A stretch of DNA of 64,000 nt, from the NCBI RefSeq assembly GCF_009389585.1, contig NZ_VIYG01000007.1:62001-126000 (forward strand), in the 5' to 3' direction. A program made the translations under genes and the position numbers. Positions 61,824 through 64,000 of this stretch are shown here, piece after piece; position 1 is the first letter of the stretch, and each line of letters starts with the position of its first letter. Under the pieces are notes generated by a model. That model was not told the DNA's origin. It saw nothing but the letters and a program-made list of their open reading frames with translations, and searched no databases. The DNA is from Oceanobacillus sp. CFH 90083. Lineage in GTDB: Bacteria > Bacillota > Bacilli > Bacillales > Amphibacillaceae.

Positions 61824-63836
61824 ATGAAACCATTTAAAGAGCTGCGTTTAACGCATAAACTGATTGGCAGTATAATTTTGCTGATGATAACCGGAATATT
61901 AGCTATCTATTTACTGGCTTATCTCATGGGACCTCCAAGTCTCAGTAATCAATCCCCTGCCGTCTTCTATGATCGGGAAGGAGAAATAATTGAAGATACG
62001 TTTGGGGATTCTTATGAATGGGTCCCTTTAGAAAATATAGATCCTTCTGCTATTCAGGCAACTATGGTTATTGAAGACAATCGTTTCTTTGATCATAGCG
62101 GGCTTGATTTCTTTCGTATCGCCAAATCATTGTGGAATAATTTTGTTTCCGGATCTTTGAAAGAAGGAGCCAGTACTATTACACAACAATATGCCCGAAA
62201 TCTCTACCTGTCTCCGGAAAAAACCTGGTCGCGTAAGCTTCAGGAAGCTTTCTACGCGATTCGTTTAGAAATGTTTTATTCCAAGGAAGAAATCCTGGAA
62301 GGGTATATGAACACCATTTATTATGGACATGGAGCGCACGGTATTGAAGCAGCGAGCAATTATTTTTTTGGAAAATCAGCTCATCAATTGACCTTGGCTG
62401 AAGCGAGTATGCTGGCGGGAATTCCTAAGGGGCCAACCTATTATTCACCGCTGAATCATTTAGAAAATGCAACCGATAGACAACAGCTTATTCTGACAAG
62501 AATGCTCGAAAAAGAAATGATTACCGAAACAGAATATACCGATGCGCTGAATGAAGTGTTAACCTACGAACAGCAAGCTCCAACTGAAGAGGAAGCATCC
62601 TTTTTTAAGGATCAGGCATTAAAGGAAGCTGCACAGATTTTAAATAAGGATGTAGAAGAGGTCAAGCTCGGCGGTTACCAGCTGCATACTACATTAAACA
62701 AGGATTATCAGCAGGAAATGGAGGCTGCAGCTGCCCAAGTTATCAATGAAGCGAGTGACTTAGAGACTGCCGGCATTTCCATTGTGCCGCAAACTGGTGA
62801 AATAGCAGCAATGATAGGTGGAACCGATTATCAAACAAGCAGCTACAACCGGGCTATCCATGCCAAACGGATGCCCGGCTCGACCTTTAAACCGATCTTA
62901 TACTATGCTGCCCTGGAAAACGGTTATACAGCCAGTACTACTTTAACCAGTGAAGCAACCACCTTTGAGCTTGCAGATGGTTCTACATACCAGCCAAGTA
63001 ACTTTAATGGATATTATGCAGATGCGCCAATAACTCTCGCAGAGGCAATTGCTTTATCAGATAATATTTATGCTGTAAAAACAGCGCTTTATGTTGGTGG
63101 AGACCGATTCATTGAAACAGCAGAAAAGTTTGGGATTAAAAGTGATTTAAAAAACGTCCCTTCGCTGGCACTCGGTACTTCTTCTGTTTCTGTCATTGAA
63201 CTGACAAGCGCCTATGCCCGTCTTGCCAATAGCGGAAAATCGGTCACTCCGTATCTTATTGAAAAAATTACCGATGCTGATGGGAAAACGCTATACTCGC
63301 ATCACCCGCAAGAAGAGGAGCAGGTTCTGGATGAAAAAAAAGCTTTTATTCTAACACAGCTGCTTACCGGGATGTTTGATGAAACTTTAAACAGTTATAC
63401 CAGCGTCACTGGAGCAAGCCTGCAAAATCAACTGTCTGATATTTATGCCGGCAAATCCGGTACAACAGACTTTGACAGCTGGATGATCGGGTATAGACCC
63501 GCTATCTCTACCGGTATCTGGGTGGGATATGATGACCATCGGGAAATGACAAATGTAGCCGAGACAGCTTTTTCAAAGGAGATATGGGCAAATTATATGG
63601 AGAAAATTGATGAGGATGGAAAAAATGTTTTTCCGATGCCTTCCGGGGTTGTCGGGCTGCCAATTGATCCTGTCAGCGGATTACGGGCAGATACCAGCTG
63701 CGAAAAAAGCAGAATTATGTTTTATGAAAAAGGCACAGAGCCGCTCGGATACTGTCATAGCGATGAAATAGACCATCGGGATGATGACCTTGAGGATACA
63801 GGAATTCTTGAGCGTTGGTTCGACTTATTATTCTAA
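61824..63836 (+). CDS. pbpG: Class A penicillin-binding protein (PbpG-like)
   Basis: The 670-residue bifunctional cell-wall enzyme has a membrane anchor (about 12-34, LIGSIILLMITGILAIYLLAY). The transglycosylase domain (about 60-240) shows VIEDNRFFDHSGLDFFR with catalytic Glu, and GASTITQQYARNL. The transpeptidase domain shows the active Ser in PGSTFKPI, the SDN motif in ALSDNIYAVK, and GKSGTTDFDSWMIGY. Position relative to argS and ywiB is that of B. subtilis pbpG, made in the forespore by sigma-F; no convincing sigma-F promoter was seen here. GGAGACGATAAAGA precedes the ATG. Confidence 0.92.
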   Translation: MKPFKELRLTHKLIGSIILLMITGILAIYLLAYLMGPPSLSNQSPAVFYDREGEIIEDTFGDSYEWVPLENIDPSAIQATMVIEDNRFFDHSGLDFFRIAKSLWNNFVSGSLKEGASTITQQYARNLYLSPEKTWSRKLQEAFYAIRLEMFYSKEEILEGYMNTIYYGHGAHGIEAASNYFFGKSAHQLTLAEASMLAGIPKGPTYYSPLNHLENATDRQQLILTRMLEKEMITETEYTDALNEVLTYEQQAPTEEEASFFKDQALKEAAQILNKDVEEVKLGGYQLHTTLNKDYQQEMEAAAAQVINEASDLETAGISIVPQTGEIAAMIGGTDYQTSSYNRAIHAKRMPGSTFKPILYYAALENGYTASTTLTSEATTFELADGSTYQPSNFNGYYADAPITLAEAIALSDNIYAVKTALYVGGDRFIETAEKFGIKSDLKNVPSLALGTSSVSVIELTSAYARLANSGKSVTPYLIEKITDADGKTLYSHHPQEEEQVLDEKKAFILTQLLTGMFDETLNSYTSVTGASLQNQLSDIYAGKSGTTDFDSWMIGYRPAISTGIWVGYDDHREMTNVAETAFSKEIWANYMEKIDEDGKNVFPMPSGVVGLPIDPVSGLRADTSCEKSRIMFYEKGTEPLGYCHSDEIDHRDDDLEDTGILERWFDLLF

Positions 63837-63847
63837 GCACGTAAAAA

Positions 63848-63896
63848 AGAACAGCTGTCAAGGTCTCTAAAAATGTTTTGACAGCTGTTCTTTTCC
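63848..63896. terminator. Bidirectional terminator
   Basis: AAGAACAGCTGTCAA and TTGACAGCTGTTCTT form a perfect stem with A-rich and T-rich outer flanks. It separates the plus-strand pbpG from the convergent minus-strand gene at the window edge. Confidence 0.9.
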
Positions 63897-63911
63897 TGTT
63901 TATACTTCCTA

Positions 63912-64000
63912 TGCTTCTGCTTCCAGCAGATTGATCAGCTTCTCTAATGTAACAGCTTTGCCTTGCTGAAAGATTTCTATCAGCGGAATAGCGTCTTGAT
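63912..64000 (-). CDS. C-terminal fragment of an unidentified protein
   Basis: An open minus-strand frame enters from the right edge and ends at the TAG at 63912 after LEKLINLLEAEA. The visible 29 residues (beginning QDAIPLIEIFQQGKAVTLEK) look like a helical C-terminus. The following bidirectional terminator supports a real gene end. The fragment is too short to name. Confidence 0.5.

Overview
The window is about 64 kb of low-GC Gram-positive chromosome from an endospore-forming Bacillaceae member. Several sequence facts support this: spoIIR, spo0F behind a sigma-H-type promoter, a YwlE-type arginine phosphatase, the RNA polymerase delta subunit, and a gene order that follows Bacillus subtilis from pbpG and argS down to murAA. 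Gene content and dispersed repeats fit the Oceanobacillus/Virgibacillus branch best, but that genus-level guess is inference. Almost every gene is on the minus strand. The exceptions are an ECF sigma/anti-sigma pair (about 18.9-20.2 kb) and a class A penicillin-binding protein at the right end.

Layout from left to right. 0-3 kb: the first codons of a DppA-type D-aminopeptidase, then murAA, ywmB and a DUF1146 membrane gene. 3.5-10.8 kb: the complete F1Fo ATP synthase operon, atpIBEFHAGDC, with repeat DNA inserted between atpD and atpC. 11.2-18.7 kb: a secreted subtilase, upp, glyA, ywlG, a methyl-accepting protein with no ligand domain, and ywlE. 18.9-25.4 kb: the sigma/anti-sigma pair, mntP, a Sua5/YwlC protein, a YwlB-like protein, spoIIR, prmC and prfA. 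26.2-36.4 kb: tdk, rpmE2, rho, murAB, tal, fbaA, spo0F and pyrG, separated by unusually long repeat-bearing gaps. 36.7-47.1 kb: a twelve-gene corrinoid uptake and remodelling operon behind a cobalamin riboswitch. 47.3-58.9 kb: rpoE, then fused isobutyryl-CoA mutase icmF, a TetR regulator, two acyl-CoA dehydrogenases, a hydroxyacyl-CoA dehydrogenase, a thiolase and a FadF-type iron-sulfur oxidoreductase. 59.3-64 kb: argS, a DUF1934 gene, the penicillin-binding protein and the tail of one more gene.

The 36.7-47.1 kb operon reads as a salvage pathway. BtuF, BtuC and a BtuD-CbiZ fusion import corrinoids and clip off the wrong lower ligand. PduO adenosylates, CobD and CbiB rebuild the aminopropanol arm, CobU-type proteins make the GDP derivative, and CobS and CobC finish the molecule. 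A probable alpha-ribazole kinase (CblS-like) replaces CobT. Three proteins in it are odd: a cobyric acid synthase that has lost its glutaminase domain but kept both ends, and two CobU relatives that have each lost different motifs. The neighbouring IcmF is a B12 enzyme, so the operon and its customer sit side by side.

The other theme is repeat DNA. A short hairpin with a nearly constant loop and stems that change in a compensating way occurs at about nine intergenic positions, alone or inside three different repeat families. Regulatory sites that can be read directly include the pyrG reiterative-transcription attenuator, the cobalamin riboswitch with its terminator, an ECF autoregulatory promoter, a sigma-H promoter for spo0F, a sigma-F-like promoter for spoIIR, and two different palindromic operators in the fatty-acid cluster. 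No rRNA, tRNA, intact insertion sequence, prophage or CRISPR array was found.
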